Shown piece by piece: positions 8,486 to 17,597 of a DNA stretch of 64,000 nucleotides. The notes beneath the pieces were generated by a model, which did no database searches, was not told the origin of the DNA, and saw only the letters and a program-made list of their open reading frames with translations. The translations under genes were made by a program, and so were the position numbers. The stretch is from Cognataquiflexum rubidum. GTDB taxonomy: Bacteria > Bacteroidota > Bacteroidia > Cytophagales > Cyclobacteriaceae. Position 1 is the stretch's first letter. Each line of letters begins with the position of its first letter. The DNA is taken from assembly GCF_022538115.1 (NCBI RefSeq), contig NZ_JAKZAL010000005.1, positions 124,001 through 188,000 on the forward strand. Reading direction: 5' to 3'.

Positions 8486-9268
8486 CTAAGCCCCGTTCCC
8501 ATTTAAACCCAAAGTTTTTATTTCAAAATCCTTTTTCATTTCCCTGATTTCAACCAATTGTTCTTGGAGCTTGGCATGGATAATTTTGAGGCTGCTTTTA
8601 TTTGCCTTGTTCTTTTTCATCCATAACTCCGTCCGGTGCATGTCGTGCCATTTTCCGATTTTGTCCTGAAGAAGATCAAGGTAGGGCCAATTAAGCTGCA
8701 ATTCTCCGATTTGGTAGTTTGGTGATAATTCATGAAGATGAATCAAAACCTTTATAGATTTTCGACTTTCATGCAGGTGATTGATAAAAAGCTTTCTTTT
8801 GAGGTTTTTACTTGCTAGCTGCAAATGAGTTCTGAAAAAATCCGATATCGCTTTATCCGGTACCCCTTCCACCTTTTTCAGGGTTTTTTCCACACTTTTT
8901 TTTAGATGGTCTCCAAAATGCCTGGCTTTGAAAAGGAAAGTTTTGGTTTCTTTCTCCACAGTGATTTGAAGAAGGCGCCGCATTTTTTCATCCTGAATTT
9001 GGATGGAATCCAGGTTTTCAAGGTTTAATTGTGCTTCTCTGATCAAACCTGCCTGCCTAAATATTTTTCTTATGGGTGTAAAATACTTGATGGTTTTGTT
9101 GTCAAGATCAGAAAACACCTGAAGCTTTAACAAGGAATGTGCCTTTTTGACCTCTACGCGCATTTGATGGAGGGCCTCCAGGTTTTGATCCTTGACAAAA
9201 TGGGATAAATTATCGGCTACACCCTTTATCCTTTCTTTAAAATAATCCTTCTGGACACCCTTTTTCAA
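8486..9268 (-). CDS. CHAD domain-containing protein
   Basis: The 260-residue basic, helix-rich protein has the CHAD hallmark HQMRVEVKKAHSLLKL near residue 35 and later conserved basic helices (LFINHLHESRKSIKVL and KIGKWHDMHRTELWM). CHAD (conserved histidine alpha-helical) domains bind polyphosphate and are often paired with CYTH phosphatases, but no CYTH domain is present here. No signal peptide is seen, so it should be cytosolic. It lies 58 nt upstream of the RsmF-like gene on the same strand. Its role in polyphosphate granules or phosphate signalling is an inference from the family. Confidence 0.85.
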   Translation of the reverse strand: MKKGVQKDYFKERIKGVADNLSHFVKDQNLEALHQMRVEVKKAHSLLKLQVFSDLDNKTIKYFTPIRKIFRQAGLIREAQLNLENLDSIQIQDEKMRRLLQITVEKETKTFLFKARHFGDHLKKSVEKTLKKVEGVPDKAISDFFRTHLQLASKNLKRKLFINHLHESRKSIKVLIHLHELSPNYQIGELQLNWPYLDLLQDKIGKWHDMHRTELWMKKNKANKSSLKIIHAKLQEQLVEIREMKKDFEIKTLGLNGNGA

Positions 9269-9332
9269 CTTCTCATATTTTGATTCTGATTTGAATATAC
9301 TGCTATTTAATTTTTTTGAGAAAAAGGATTAT

Positions 9333-10244
9333 CTATTTCCTTTTGAAAGAAATTCCTACCCCGATATTATATCGCAGTTTTGAGAAGTCAAATCCCACCA
9401 TGCTCGTTCCCCCTCGAAAGTTCAAACCTTTGAAATCCAATATGATGCCGCTCTCCAGTACAGATTGATTGAGATTGATTTCAGAGTTTCTTGCCCAAAA
9501 TTGACCCAAACTGCTGCCGTTTTCTTCAAAAACGGTTACTTCCCAAAACTCTCTGGAATGATTGAGCCCCGCACCTGCGTACATCCATAATGGTTGGTGT
9601 ATTTTCCATGTTACCCCCATGACCAATTCCGCGGTTCCTTTCCTTATATTTCCTGTTGACTCGGAGTCTTTGTTTTGGGTACCATAAATATTCCCATTGT
9701 TCCGAACGGTAATTTCTCCTGTTTTGGTGAATATTTCGGTATTGCCTCTGATCTGAAGATAGGTTGCAATTCCGTGGTGGTTGATGCTTCCAACTGCAAT
9801 GCCAAAAGGGATCTTGGAATCATATGAAAAAGAAATGAATGACCTGTCATAAAGCTTTATACCTTTTCTAGGATCATAGTTTAAAAAGAAAGTTTCCTTA
9901 ATTCCATTGCTTTTTCCTGAATTCAGTTTGTCGTTCAATTCCTTCACTTTGGCATCCAATTCCGTTGGATCCATTTTTCTCAAATGAGTCATATAAGGCT
10001 TTGCCATCTTATTTTTCCCAAGGTGATAGAAGGCAAGGGCAGAATAATAAAAGCCATCTGGACGGTCAACGTCAGATTTAATCTGTGATTTTGCCAGTTC
10101 AAGGACTCTTATCCACTCTCCGTTATTGATGGCAGATTGTATCTGAACATCCAATTCGAGGAAAGTTCTGTCTTGGGCGTTTACAGTAACCGTAAAGGCA
10201 AATGGCATGATAACCAAAAGAACAATGAGTCTAAAACATTTCAT
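9333..10244 (-). CDS. Exported TPR-like / beta-rich hypothetical protein
   Basis: The 303-residue protein starts with a signal peptide ending near TVNAQD. Residues about 30-110 look like a short helical TPR-like segment (GFYYSALAFYHLGKNKMAKP). The rest alternates polar and hydrophobic residues as beta strands and ends in YNIGVGISFKRK, suggesting an outer-membrane barrel or a periplasmic beta domain. I do not recognise a named family; similar small exported proteins are common and lineage-specific in Cytophagales. It lies 64 nt upstream of the CHAD gene, same strand. No substrate or partner is suggested by the context. Confidence 0.6.
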   Translation of the reverse strand: MKCFRLIVLLVIMPFAFTVTVNAQDRTFLELDVQIQSAINNGEWIRVLELAKSQIKSDVDRPDGFYYSALAFYHLGKNKMAKPYMTHLRKMDPTELDAKVKELNDKLNSGKSNGIKETFFLNYDPRKGIKLYDRSFISFSYDSKIPFGIAVGSINHHGIATYLQIRGNTEIFTKTGEITVRNNGNIYGTQNKDSESTGNIRKGTAELVMGVTWKIHQPLWMYAGAGLNHSREFWEVTVFEENGSSLGQFWARNSEINLNQSVLESGIILDFKGLNFRGGTSMVGFDFSKLRYNIGVGISFKRK

Positions 10245-10585
10245 GAGAATGAAAATTGAACTTTGAATTGAAGAGTTTTAGATTAAAATGGAGGGTGATC
10301 GCATCTTAAAATCAAATGAAATAACTTAAAAAAACCAAAAAAACCAAATTTTATTTTGAATATAAGTACTTGTGTTTTACCTCCAAAAAAATGTGGTTAT
10401 AGCCATTGAGATACCTAAGGTTTAGTTTGAATTACCTTTAGATTGAAAAACATGTTGGTTTTTATACCTTTTTAAATTCATTCTGCAGGTTTGTCTTTTT
10501 AGACTTGTTCCCAAGCAAGTCCATTCTACTTTTAGCAAAAAACGATTTTCCAAAATCGAAATCTGGAGTAGCCCGAAAATTTCAA
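10245..10585. other. Intergenic region without a recognisable gene
   Basis: This is a 341-bp A+T-rich stretch between two minus-strand genes. A 62-codon open frame crosses it, but its composition and overlap with the mazG end give no support for coding. No hairpin with a U tract and no clear operator was found. Confidence 0.5.
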
Positions 10586-11386
10586 TCAAAGCTTTTTCGC
10601 TTCTTCCCAATACACGTCCATTTCTGCCAGGCTCATGTCCTCTATTTTTCTTCCGGCTGATTTCGCGGCATTTTCGAGGTATTGGAAGCGTTTGATAAAC
10701 TTGAGGTTGGTCCGTTCCAATGCTTCCTCTGGATTGATATCGATAAACCTTGCGTAGTTGATCAAAGAAAAAAGTAAATCTCCAAACTCCCCGGTTGCCT
10801 TTATTTTATCAATTTCCTGTCCCTCCAAGGTGTTGAATTCTTCCTTGAATTCCTGCATTTCCTCTTCCACTTTTTCCCATACCTGATGCTTTTCTTCCCA
10901 ATCAAATCCAACTCCGCGTGCCTTTTCCTGGATCCTCATGGCCTTGATCAAAGCCGGTAAAGACTTCGGCACACCGCCAAGAACAGAGGTATTTCCTTTT
11001 TCACTGAGTTTGATTTTCTCCCAGTTTTGTTTGACGGTTTCCTCATCTTTGGCAACGGTATCTCCATAGATGTGGGGATGTCGGCGGATCAGCTTTTCGC
11101 AAAGGCTATCAATGACTGTTCCGATATCGAAGGCTTCTTTTTCGGCACCGATTTTGGCATAGAAAACAATGTGAAGGAGAATGTCCCCCAATTCCTTTTT
11201 GATTTCTTCTAGGTTGTTTTCAAGGATAGCGTCTGACAATTCAAAAGTTTCTTCGATAGTGAGGTGTCTGAGGCTCTCAAGGGTCTGCTTTCTGTCCCAT
11301 GGACATTGCTCACGGAGCTCATCCATGATGGTCAATAGTCTATCAAAAGATTGTAGTTGGGTTTTTCTTAAAGATAAATCAGACAT
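10586..11386 (-). CDS. mazG: Nucleoside triphosphate pyrophosphohydrolase MazG
   Basis: The 266-residue protein has two MazG all-alpha NTP-PPase domains. The first shows CPWDRKQTLESLR, the magnesium-binding LTIEETFELSDAI and KKELGDILLHIVFYA (ExxE then ExxD). The second shows EKVEEEMQEFKEE and TGEFGDLLFSLINYAR. MazG hydrolyses non-canonical or excess (d)NTPs to monophosphate and PPi, sanitising the nucleotide pool and modulating ppGpp-related stress. The size matches E. coli MazG. It is divergent from the small membrane-protein gene at 11457, about 70 bp away. Confidence 0.95.
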   Translation of the reverse strand: MSDLSLRKTQLQSFDRLLTIMDELREQCPWDRKQTLESLRHLTIEETFELSDAILENNLEEIKKELGDILLHIVFYAKIGAEKEAFDIGTVIDSLCEKLIRRHPHIYGDTVAKDEETVKQNWEKIKLSEKGNTSVLGGVPKSLPALIKAMRIQEKARGVGFDWEEKHQVWEKVEEEMQEFKEEFNTLEGQEIDKIKATGEFGDLLFSLINYARFIDINPEEALERTNLKFIKRFQYLENAAKSAGRKIEDMSLAEMDVYWEEAKKL

Positions 11387-11432
11387 ATGCGGGAAACTAA
11401 TCGGAAAGTGAGGACGTTTTCAAAGTATTACG

Positions 11433-11440
11433 TAAATTTG
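11433..11440 (+). promoter_or_regulatory. Putative -7 promoter element (TAAATTTG)
   Basis: TAAATTTG matches TAnnTTTG and lies 16 nt before the ATG at 11457, giving a short leader. It is in the divergent gap between mazG and the small membrane-protein gene. No strong -33 box is visible. Confidence 0.35.
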
Positions 11441-11456
11441 CGCAAATTATATTGAT

Positions 11457-11687
11457 ATGGCAACCTTGTATTTGACTTTGGGATTCTTGGCATTGTTCTT
11501 CGTTTTGATGTCTGTAAGGCTTATTTTCCTCAAAAACGGCGAGTTTAAAGGGACCTGTGCTTCACAAAATCCATACCTGAACAAAGACGGAGGGACTTGC
11601 GGCTATTGTGGCAAAACAGTGGATGCAAACAGTTCCTGTGGCAATCCAGACAATGAAGTGGACAAAGTTTTGGCCAAATTCAAATAA
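11457..11687 (+). CDS. Small membrane protein with cysteine-rich tail, NqrM-like architecture
   Basis: The 76-residue protein has one N-terminal membrane helix (YLTLGFLALFFVLMSVRLIF) followed by a soluble tail with four cysteines: FKGTCAS, GGTCGYCGK and SSCGNP. The layout (one helix, then a basic turn and GTC/CxxC cysteines) resembles NqrM, the small iron-delivery maturation factor of Na+-NQR, but the cysteine spacing is not identical and no nqr genes are in the window. It may be only a conserved Bacteroidota small membrane protein. A good start, a promoter-like box and clean codon use support it as a real gene. The metal-binding role is inference. Confidence 0.7.
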   Translation: MATLYLTLGFLALFFVLMSVRLIFLKNGEFKGTCASQNPYLNKDGGTCGYCGKTVDANSSCGNPDNEVDKVLAKFK

Positions 11688-11746
11688 GGATTTTTCACCT
11701 CCCGGAATTTTCGGGATTTTTCAATCAGCACTTAAAACTCTTCAAT

Positions 11747-13138
11747 GTGGCGTTAATCAAATCTATTTCCGGTATCAGAGGTACTATCGGAGGCAAACCT
11801 GGTGAGGGATTGACTCCGTTGGACGTTGTCAAATTTACTTCAGCCTATGGCAGTTGGGTGATCAACCAAACAAAAAATCCAAAAGTGGTTATCGGCAGGG
11901 ATGCAAGAATCTCAGGTGAAATGGTTTCCAAACTTGTAGCAGCAACGCTTCAGGGTTTGGGAATTGATGTGATCGACCTTGGCCTCAGCACTACCCCGAC
12001 TGTCGAATTGGCTGTTCCTTTGGAAAAAGCCGGAGGTGGAATCATCCTTACCGCCAGCCATAACCCTATCCAATGGAATGCCTTGAAACTGCTCAACGAC
12101 AAAGGGGAATTCATTTCAGACCTGGAAGGAAAATCCATTTTGGACAATGCGGAAAAAGAAAACTTCTCCTTTGCGGAAGTCAAAAAACTGGGAAAATATA
12201 TCCAAATCGACGATTACATCGACCGACATGTACAGCATGTACTTGGTCTAAAGCTAGTCGACAAAGAAGCTATTGCTGCCAAAAAATTTAAAGTAGTCAT
12301 TGATTGTGTGAATTCCACAGGAGGCATTGCTTTGCCAAAATTGCTAAGAGCACTCGGCGTGGAGGATATCGAGGAAATGTTTTGTACTCCTGACGGACAT
12401 TTTCCCCATAATCCCGAACCTCTTCCTGAAAATCTCAGGGACATAGCCGACAAACTTAAAAAAGGCAAATATGACCTGGGCATCGTCGTAGATCCTGATG
12501 TCGACAGACTTTGCTTTATGAATGAAGACGGGAGTCCTTTTGGGGAGGAATACACTTTGGTGGCTGTGGCAGATTACGTGCTTTCGCAGACTCCCGGCAA
12601 TACCGTTTCCAACCTGAGTTCTACACGGGCATTGAGAGATGTCACCGAAAAAAGGGGCGGACACTACCACGCAGCGGCTGTTGGCGAAGTCAACGTCGTC
12701 AATAAAATGAAGGAGACAAATGCGATCATCGGTGGGGAAGGCAACGGCGGTGTCATCTATCCGGAATCCCATTATGGACGTGATGCTTTGGTAGGTATAG
12801 GTTTGTTTTTGACGCATTTGGCCAAGTTTGGCAAGACAATCTCCAGACTGAGAGCGAGCTATCCCAACTACCATATTTCTAAAAATAAAATTGAACTGAC
12901 TCCAGAAATCAACGTGGACAAGATCCTCGAAGAAGTCAAAAAGAAATATAAAAAGCAGCCGATCAATGACATTGACGGCGTCAAGATAGAGTTTGACAAG
13001 GAATGGGTGCATTTGAGAAAATCCAATACCGAACCCATTATCAGGATCTATTCTGAGTCTGAAAGTCAGGCCACTGCTGACCACTTGGCGAATAAAATCA
13101 TTCTTGATATCAAAGAAGTGGTGACGAGCTCAAAGTGA
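11747..13138 (+). CDS. glmM: Phosphoglucosamine mutase / phosphohexomutase
   Basis: The 463-residue protein starts at a GTG (GTG GCG TTA, the overlapping ATG at 11745 being out of frame). It shows the full phosphohexomutase set: N-terminal SISGIRGTIGG, the phosphoserine loop ILTASHNPIQWNALK, magnesium loop DPDVDRLCF, sugar-binding GGEGNGGVIYPE and phosphate-binding NTEPIIRIYSES. GlmM converts glucosamine-6-phosphate to glucosamine-1-phosphate for UDP-GlcNAc and peptidoglycan synthesis. A phosphomannomutase activity cannot be excluded, since family members overlap; the essential glmM role is the simplest reading. A cysteine desulfurase follows 72 nt downstream. Confidence 0.85.
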   Translation: MALIKSISGIRGTIGGKPGEGLTPLDVVKFTSAYGSWVINQTKNPKVVIGRDARISGEMVSKLVAATLQGLGIDVIDLGLSTTPTVELAVPLEKAGGGIILTASHNPIQWNALKLLNDKGEFISDLEGKSILDNAEKENFSFAEVKKLGKYIQIDDYIDRHVQHVLGLKLVDKEAIAAKKFKVVIDCVNSTGGIALPKLLRALGVEDIEEMFCTPDGHFPHNPEPLPENLRDIADKLKKGKYDLGIVVDPDVDRLCFMNEDGSPFGEEYTLVAVADYVLSQTPGNTVSNLSSTRALRDVTEKRGGHYHAAAVGEVNVVNKMKETNAIIGGEGNGGVIYPESHYGRDALVGIGLFLTHLAKFGKTISRLRASYPNYHISKNKIELTPEINVDKILEEVKKKYKKQPINDIDGVKIEFDKEWVHLRKSNTEPIIRIYSESESQATADHLANKIILDIKEVVTSSK

Positions 13139-13210
13139 TTTCAACTATTGTTTGTGAAGACACAAACAATGGCTGATAAAAACAAAATACCCCGACCCAA
13201 ATAGAAGAAA

Positions 13211-14353
13211 ATGAGAGTTTATTTAGACAATGCCGCCACCACTGCCATGGACGACCGCGTGATCGAGGCCATGCTTCCTTTTATGAGACAGCATTACGGC
13301 AATCCTTCTTCCGTACACAGCCATGGAAGAGAAGTCCGGTCTGCGATCGAAAAGGCAAGAAAGAAAGTGGCGGAATTGCTCAATGCCTCTCCTGCTGAAA
13401 TATTTTTTACCTCAGGCGGTACAGAAGCTGACAATACTGCACTCGTCTGCGGCATAGAAACTCATGGGATCAAGCATGCCATCACTTCCCCGATAGAGCA
13501 CCATGCCGTCTTGCATACTTTGGAGGATTGTGCCAAAAAAGGAAAGGTAAAGCTCAGCCTTTTGGATGTCAATAATAAAGGAGAAATCAACCTTGACCAA
13601 CTCAGGGAATTGCTTCAGGCAAATCCTAATTCGTTGGTTTCCCTGATGCATGCCAACAATGAAATCGGAAATATCAATGACTTGGCTGCCATTGGTGGTA
13701 TGACTAAAGAATACGGGGCTTTCTTCCATTCGGACACCGTGCAGACCATGGGACATTTTGTCCACGATCTCAAAAATCTTCCTGTAGATGCCATCGTGGC
13801 CGGTGGGCACAAATTCCACGGACCAAAAGGTTCAGGTTTTTTATATGTGAGAAAGGATAAAAAAATCCATCCCTTCATCCACGGCGGTGCCCAGGAAAGG
13901 AATATGCGTGGAGGTACCGAAAATGTCATCGGCATCGTAGGCATCGCCAAAGCCTTGGAACTTGCCTATGAAGACATGGCAGGACACCGCACCCATATCG
14001 AAGGATTGAAAAAACATTTTATTGAATCGCTCCAATACCATCTTCCTGAAGTCGGTTTTAATGGGCTTTCAGCGGATTTTGATAAAAGTCTCTACACGGT
14101 ATTGAATGTGAGTTTGCCTCCTTCTGAAGAAAACAGGGGTATGTTGCTTTTCAACCTTGACTTGCATGGGATTTCTGCTTCCGGCGGTTCGGCCTGCAGT
14201 AGCGGTGCTACTGTCGGTTCACATGTCCTCCGGGCAATCAACCACGATCCCGAAAGAGAATCCGTGAGGTTTTCCTTCAGCAGATTCACTACCAAAGAAG
14301 AGATCGATTATACTGTGGAGAAGTTGAAAGAACTTTATGGGGTGACGGTTTGA
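13211..14353 (+). CDS. Cysteine desulfurase (NifS/IscS family)
   Basis: The 380-residue PLP enzyme begins MRVYLDNAATTAMDDRV. It has the cofactor histidine region SPIEHHAVLHTLED, the PLP-lysine motif VAGGHKFHGPKGSG, the RGGTENVIGIVG loop and the active-site cysteine in SGGSACSSGATVGSHVL. It belongs to the class I (NifS/IscS-like) group, which donates persulfide sulfur for Fe-S clusters, tRNA thiolation or cofactors. No iscU, iscA or sufE gene is adjacent, so which route it feeds is open. Convergent with the lipoprotein gene beyond a shared bidirectional terminator. Confidence 0.92.
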   Translation: MRVYLDNAATTAMDDRVIEAMLPFMRQHYGNPSSVHSHGREVRSAIEKARKKVAELLNASPAEIFFTSGGTEADNTALVCGIETHGIKHAITSPIEHHAVLHTLEDCAKKGKVKLSLLDVNNKGEINLDQLRELLQANPNSLVSLMHANNEIGNINDLAAIGGMTKEYGAFFHSDTVQTMGHFVHDLKNLPVDAIVAGGHKFHGPKGSGFLYVRKDKKIHPFIHGGAQERNMRGGTENVIGIVGIAKALELAYEDMAGHRTHIEGLKKHFIESLQYHLPEVGFNGLSADFDKSLYTVLNVSLPPSEENRGMLLFNLDLHGISASGGSACSSGATVGSHVLRAINHDPERESVRFSFSRFTTKEEIDYTVEKLKELYGVTV

Positions 14354-14366
14354 TTTTGAAAAATAA

Positions 14367-14395
14367 CTTTTCCAAAGTTTCAAACTTTGGAAAAG
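14367..14395. terminator. Bidirectional terminator between convergent genes
   Basis: Perfect inverted repeat with 14-nt arms (14367-14380 and 14382-14395; arm CTTTTCCAAAGTTT) around one C. T-rich sequence lies at its rightward end and A-rich at its left end. It sits between the desulfurase stop (14353) and the stop of the minus-strand lipoprotein gene (14399) and should serve both. Confidence 0.65.
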
Positions 14396-14398
14396 ATT

Positions 14399-14860
14399 TT
14401 ATTTGGGTTTAATCTCAGTTCTCTTGATTTTCCTGAAGTACTTGTCAGCCCCGTCACGATAGCTGTCATTGGCAAACATCTGACCATCGCAAATAAATAA
14501 TCTTCCCGAAACCAAAAAAATCCGAGGGTCAGTATCAAACCCATAATAGTTGAAATCAACTGTTTTTAGCGTCCAAGAAAAATCCGTTATTCCGGATTTG
14601 TCTTCCTTCTTGCCTGTGCCATCATCGTAAAAGGTGATTTTGGTGCCTGAATACATATTGGAATCTTTTTTCATTCCTTCCCTTGATTCAGGACAACAGA
14701 CTGTAAACTGCCATTCCCAAGTGCCTAATACTTCTGTTTCAAGGATCGATTTTTCCAAAGAACCTGAAGCTGTACATTCGCTGAAGTCAGGGACGCTTTT
14801 GTCGATACAGGAAAACAAAAGGGGAAGAATAAAAATTATGAGGTAGGCAGATTTTTTCAT
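14399..14860 (-). CDS. Small SPII lipoprotein, lipocalin-like appearance
   Basis: From the ATG at 14860 the product is 153 residues, starting MKKSAYLIIFILPLLFSC with a lipobox (LLFSC). A longer frame reaches 14911 but would bury the signal peptide. The mature part has LGTWEWQFTVCC, a beta-rich KITFYDDGTGKKE and a terminal YFRKIKRTE, an arrangement seen in small lipocalin-like Bacteroidota lipoproteins. The fold assignment is weak. No function can be named. It is probably anchored in the periplasm or outer membrane. It is divergent from the DUF4221-like gene. Confidence 0.65.
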   Translation of the reverse strand: MKKSAYLIIFILPLLFSCIDKSVPDFSECTASGSLEKSILETEVLGTWEWQFTVCCPESREGMKKDSNMYSGTKITFYDDGTGKKEDKSGITDFSWTLKTVDFNYYGFDTDPRIFLVSGRLFICDGQMFANDSYRDGADKYFRKIKRTEIKPK

Positions 14861-14973
14861 CTCTTGCGGATATTTAATACTTCTTTTTAAAGGTTGGGAA
14901 AAATAATACAAAAAACAACTAACCTCTTGTTCGTTACCGCTTTCGGGTTTATTTTTAGAGATTCTCCTTTCAA

Positions 14974-16107
14974 ATGAAAAATCTAAGTTTTGTAATTGCC
15001 TTAATGTTATTATGGTCCTGCGGGAATAAAAATGGAAATGGAAAAGTTGGTTCCTTTGATTTTTCTATAGAAATAGACACTGTCCTAGTTGACTCCAAAG
15101 GGGAAGTGCTGATGGCGGGGACATATTTGTCAGCTTTTGATTTATCTGAAGACAAAAAATTCCTCTATAATTTTGATCACAATACTTATCAAGTTGAGGT
15201 GATTGATTTGGATAAACTCGAAATTGAAAGGAAAATTCAGTTGGAAATGGAAGGACCAAACGGAATTGGAGATTACCCAAATTATTTATTTGCTTTAGGA
15301 AGCACCGAATTGGCCTTTTCAAATTACATGACTTGTGTAGCTGTAAATCTAAATAGCGAGAAAACTTTTGAATTCAATTTAGTGAAGGATAGATTAGAAA
15401 GTGACAGTTTAAAGAGTAATGAAAGTTTGTATCCGGATTTTTTGTTCATTGACGGGCACAAGGAGTTATATACCATGATTGAAACTTTTGGCCAAAACAT
15501 TACCACCATTGGATTGGTCAATACCGGTACCAAAACATTGAAGAGAATTGAAATCCCCCAATTGGAAAAGTTAAAGAATTTCAGAGTACTTTGGAAAAAT
15601 GGAAATGCAAGATCCCTAAAAGCACCTTTGGTAACTATGGGTATTTGGGATAAAAAAATTCTTATTGCCAATAACACCATAAATGAGGTAATCGTTTATG
15701 ATCCAAAATCAGAATCTATTTCTGTTAAGACCTTTGAAAGTAAACTTACTCCCAATCAAAAAACTCCAAATGAAAAGGTTGAAGTGGGCACGATACAAGA
15801 ATTTATGGCAGGAGCAATCAAGTTGAATGAACAAATCGAATTCGGACAGTTGAATTGGGATCCTTTTACTAAAAGGTTTTACAGGCTTTCAAGTATTTCA
15901 TTACCTAGACCTGAAGGTGTAGAAACCTATAAAGCCGAGGTATTTTTGACTGTTTTTAATGAGGATTTGAATATGATCGGCGAGACCAAAGTGGAAGGAT
16001 TTTCTGGACCTCCCAGCGTTAATTTTTTCAAGGACGGAGCCATCTGGATCCACATAAATGTGAATGATGAATTGGGCTTTATCAGAATTAAGGTTTCGGA
16101 GAGATGA
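14974..16107 (+). CDS. DUF4221-like beta-propeller lipoprotein
   Basis: The 377-residue protein starts MKNLSFVIALMLLWSC with a clear lipobox. The mature part has repeating beta units, for example FDLSEDKKFLYNFDHNTYQ and VEVIDLDKLEIERKIQLE followed by EGPNGIG, like six-bladed propeller lipoproteins and the DUF4221 family typical of Cyclobacteriaceae. Function is unknown; such proteins are thought to be periplasmic or surface sensors or binders, but nothing here proves it. It stands alone, with about 190 bp before the TlpA-like gene. Confidence 0.7.
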   Translation: MKNLSFVIALMLLWSCGNKNGNGKVGSFDFSIEIDTVLVDSKGEVLMAGTYLSAFDLSEDKKFLYNFDHNTYQVEVIDLDKLEIERKIQLEMEGPNGIGDYPNYLFALGSTELAFSNYMTCVAVNLNSEKTFEFNLVKDRLESDSLKSNESLYPDFLFIDGHKELYTMIETFGQNITTIGLVNTGTKTLKRIEIPQLEKLKNFRVLWKNGNARSLKAPLVTMGIWDKKILIANNTINEVIVYDPKSESISVKTFESKLTPNQKTPNEKVEVGTIQEFMAGAIKLNEQIEFGQLNWDPFTKRFYRLSSISLPRPEGVETYKAEVFLTVFNEDLNMIGETKVEGFSGPPSVNFFKDGAIWIHINVNDELGFIRIKVSER

Positions 16108-16301
16108 AAAATTGTAAGGGAATAGAGTTTTATTTTATCTCAGGGTTACTGCTTTTGGAGCCACAAGCAGGGGCCTGTGAATGTTAGAAAAATAATCCAT
16201 TTAGGTGAAAAACTCTTAAAATCACTAAATTTTGGTTTCAATCCTGTTTCCAAATTATAAGTCAAGAGAGGCTCATATCTTTTTTAAATACCTACCCGTT
16301 A

Positions 16302-17522
16302 ATGTTTTCCAAAGACCCATTTATGAACCCTTACCCGAGAGTGAAATTTGTTTGCCTGACCCTTGCTTTTACACTTTTTAGTCACTTTTCCATGTCCCAA
16401 AAGATAGGTTTGGGAGATAAGATCCCTTCCTTCGAAGTAATTGATCTTAAAACGGATGAGGTTAAGAAATTTGAAAATCAAACCGGAAAAATCATTTTAA
16501 TCGACTTTTGGGCAACATGGTGCGGACCTTGTATAGCAGGAATGCCGCATTTGGAAAGTCTCCAAAAGACTTTTCCTTCTGAACTTCTCGTGCTTGCCGT
16601 CAGTGATGAAAGTCCGGAAAGAATTAAAAAATTTATGGTGAACCGGCCCTTCGGTTTTTCTTTTGTATCAGATAAAGAGAAGAATCTGCAGAAATATTTC
16701 CCACACAGGATTATCCCGCACACAGTTTTGATTGATAAGTACGGCGAAGTGATAGCCATTACCTCACCGGATCAAATCACCGAAAAAACAATCCGGGACT
16801 TATTGGATGGAGAAAAACCTATTATGCCATTAAAACAGGAGCAGGTAGGTTTTGATCCCAGCCATGATTTTTTTGAAGTGGCCGAGGATATGGATCAATA
16901 TTTTGTGATCCAAAAGGAATTCGAAGGTGTTCCCACTTTTTCCAAAGTTCCAAATCAAGGAACATTTGCTAAAAGAAGAATAACCGCCCATAATTTCTCG
17001 ATAGAAGGACTTTATAGGATGGCATTTCAAAAAAGCTCCATGAGGTTAGAGTATTTAATTGATAAAGAATTGGTAGCCTATAAACCTGGAAACCTATACA
17101 GCGTGGACGTGATTGTGTCGAAAGGAAGTGAACCTTACCTTCATGAGTATTTTGCAAAAGGGCTTACTGAATGGTTTGAGATAAAAGGGAAACTTGAAAA
17201 ACGGACCACCGAGGTAATCGTTTTGTATTCAAAAGGTCAGGCAAACCTGATAGAATCGAAAGAATACAACTCCTACAGCGGGCGAAGCGGTACATTTCAA
17301 AGTGAGGGAGCCTACTTGAATGATTTGGCCGAATATCTTGAGGGTTTTAATGTTTTGGGCTTACCTGTAGTGAACGTAACCAATCTCAATGGCACCTATT
17401 TCTTTGACCTGAATTTTGAACCGGAAAATCCACAAAGCCTTATCGATGCCTTGAAAAGTTTAGGCTTGGCAATCAAAAAAGAATCTCTGGAAATTGATGT
17501 ATTGGTTTTGTATAAGGATTAA
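16302..17522 (+). CDS. TlpA-type thioredoxin fused to a DUF3738/TIGR03435-like domain
   Basis: The 406-residue exported protein may start at 16302 or at the ATG at 16323 (MNPYPRVKFVCL), which gives a cleaner signal peptide ending near SMSQ. Residues about 35-165 form a TlpA/AhpC-TSA thioredoxin fold with the redox motif DFWATWCGPCIAGMPHLE. Residues about 215-406 look like the DUF3738 (TIGR03435) domain, with ITAHNFSIEGLYRMAF, a Y(S)V-D segment and the closing VTNLNGTYFFDL. The thioredoxin part should reduce or exchange disulfides in the periplasm; the second domain has no known activity. Ends at a good terminator. No partner genes are adjacent. Confidence 0.75.
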   Translation: MFSKDPFMNPYPRVKFVCLTLAFTLFSHFSMSQKIGLGDKIPSFEVIDLKTDEVKKFENQTGKIILIDFWATWCGPCIAGMPHLESLQKTFPSELLVLAVSDESPERIKKFMVNRPFGFSFVSDKEKNLQKYFPHRIIPHTVLIDKYGEVIAITSPDQITEKTIRDLLDGEKPIMPLKQEQVGFDPSHDFFEVAEDMDQYFVIQKEFEGVPTFSKVPNQGTFAKRRITAHNFSIEGLYRMAFQKSSMRLEYLIDKELVAYKPGNLYSVDVIVSKGSEPYLHEYFAKGLTEWFEIKGKLEKRTTEVIVLYSKGQANLIESKEYNSYSGRSGTFQSEGAYLNDLAEYLEGFNVLGLPVVNVTNLNGTYFFDLNFEPENPQSLIDALKSLGLAIKKESLEIDVLVLYKD

Positions 17523-17572
17523 GGTTTTGGAGAATTGAAATAGAAACCTTTTGCAAAGTTTCAAACAAAAAA

Positions 17573-17597
17573 GCCCCCGTTTCCGGAGGCTTTTTTT
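17573..17597. terminator. Rho-independent terminator, probably bidirectional
   Basis: GCCCCCG TTTC CGGAGGC hairpin (one C-A mismatch) followed by seven T on the plus strand; a run of A precedes it, so the minus-strand reading also ends in U. It follows the TlpA-like gene (stop 17522) and faces the end of the acyl-CoA dehydrogenase gene (stop 17664). Confidence 0.75.

Noticed and set aside
10422-10610. 62-codon minus-strand frame between the exported protein and mazG
   Set aside because: It overlaps the mazG end, shows no family signal and starts without any initiation context.
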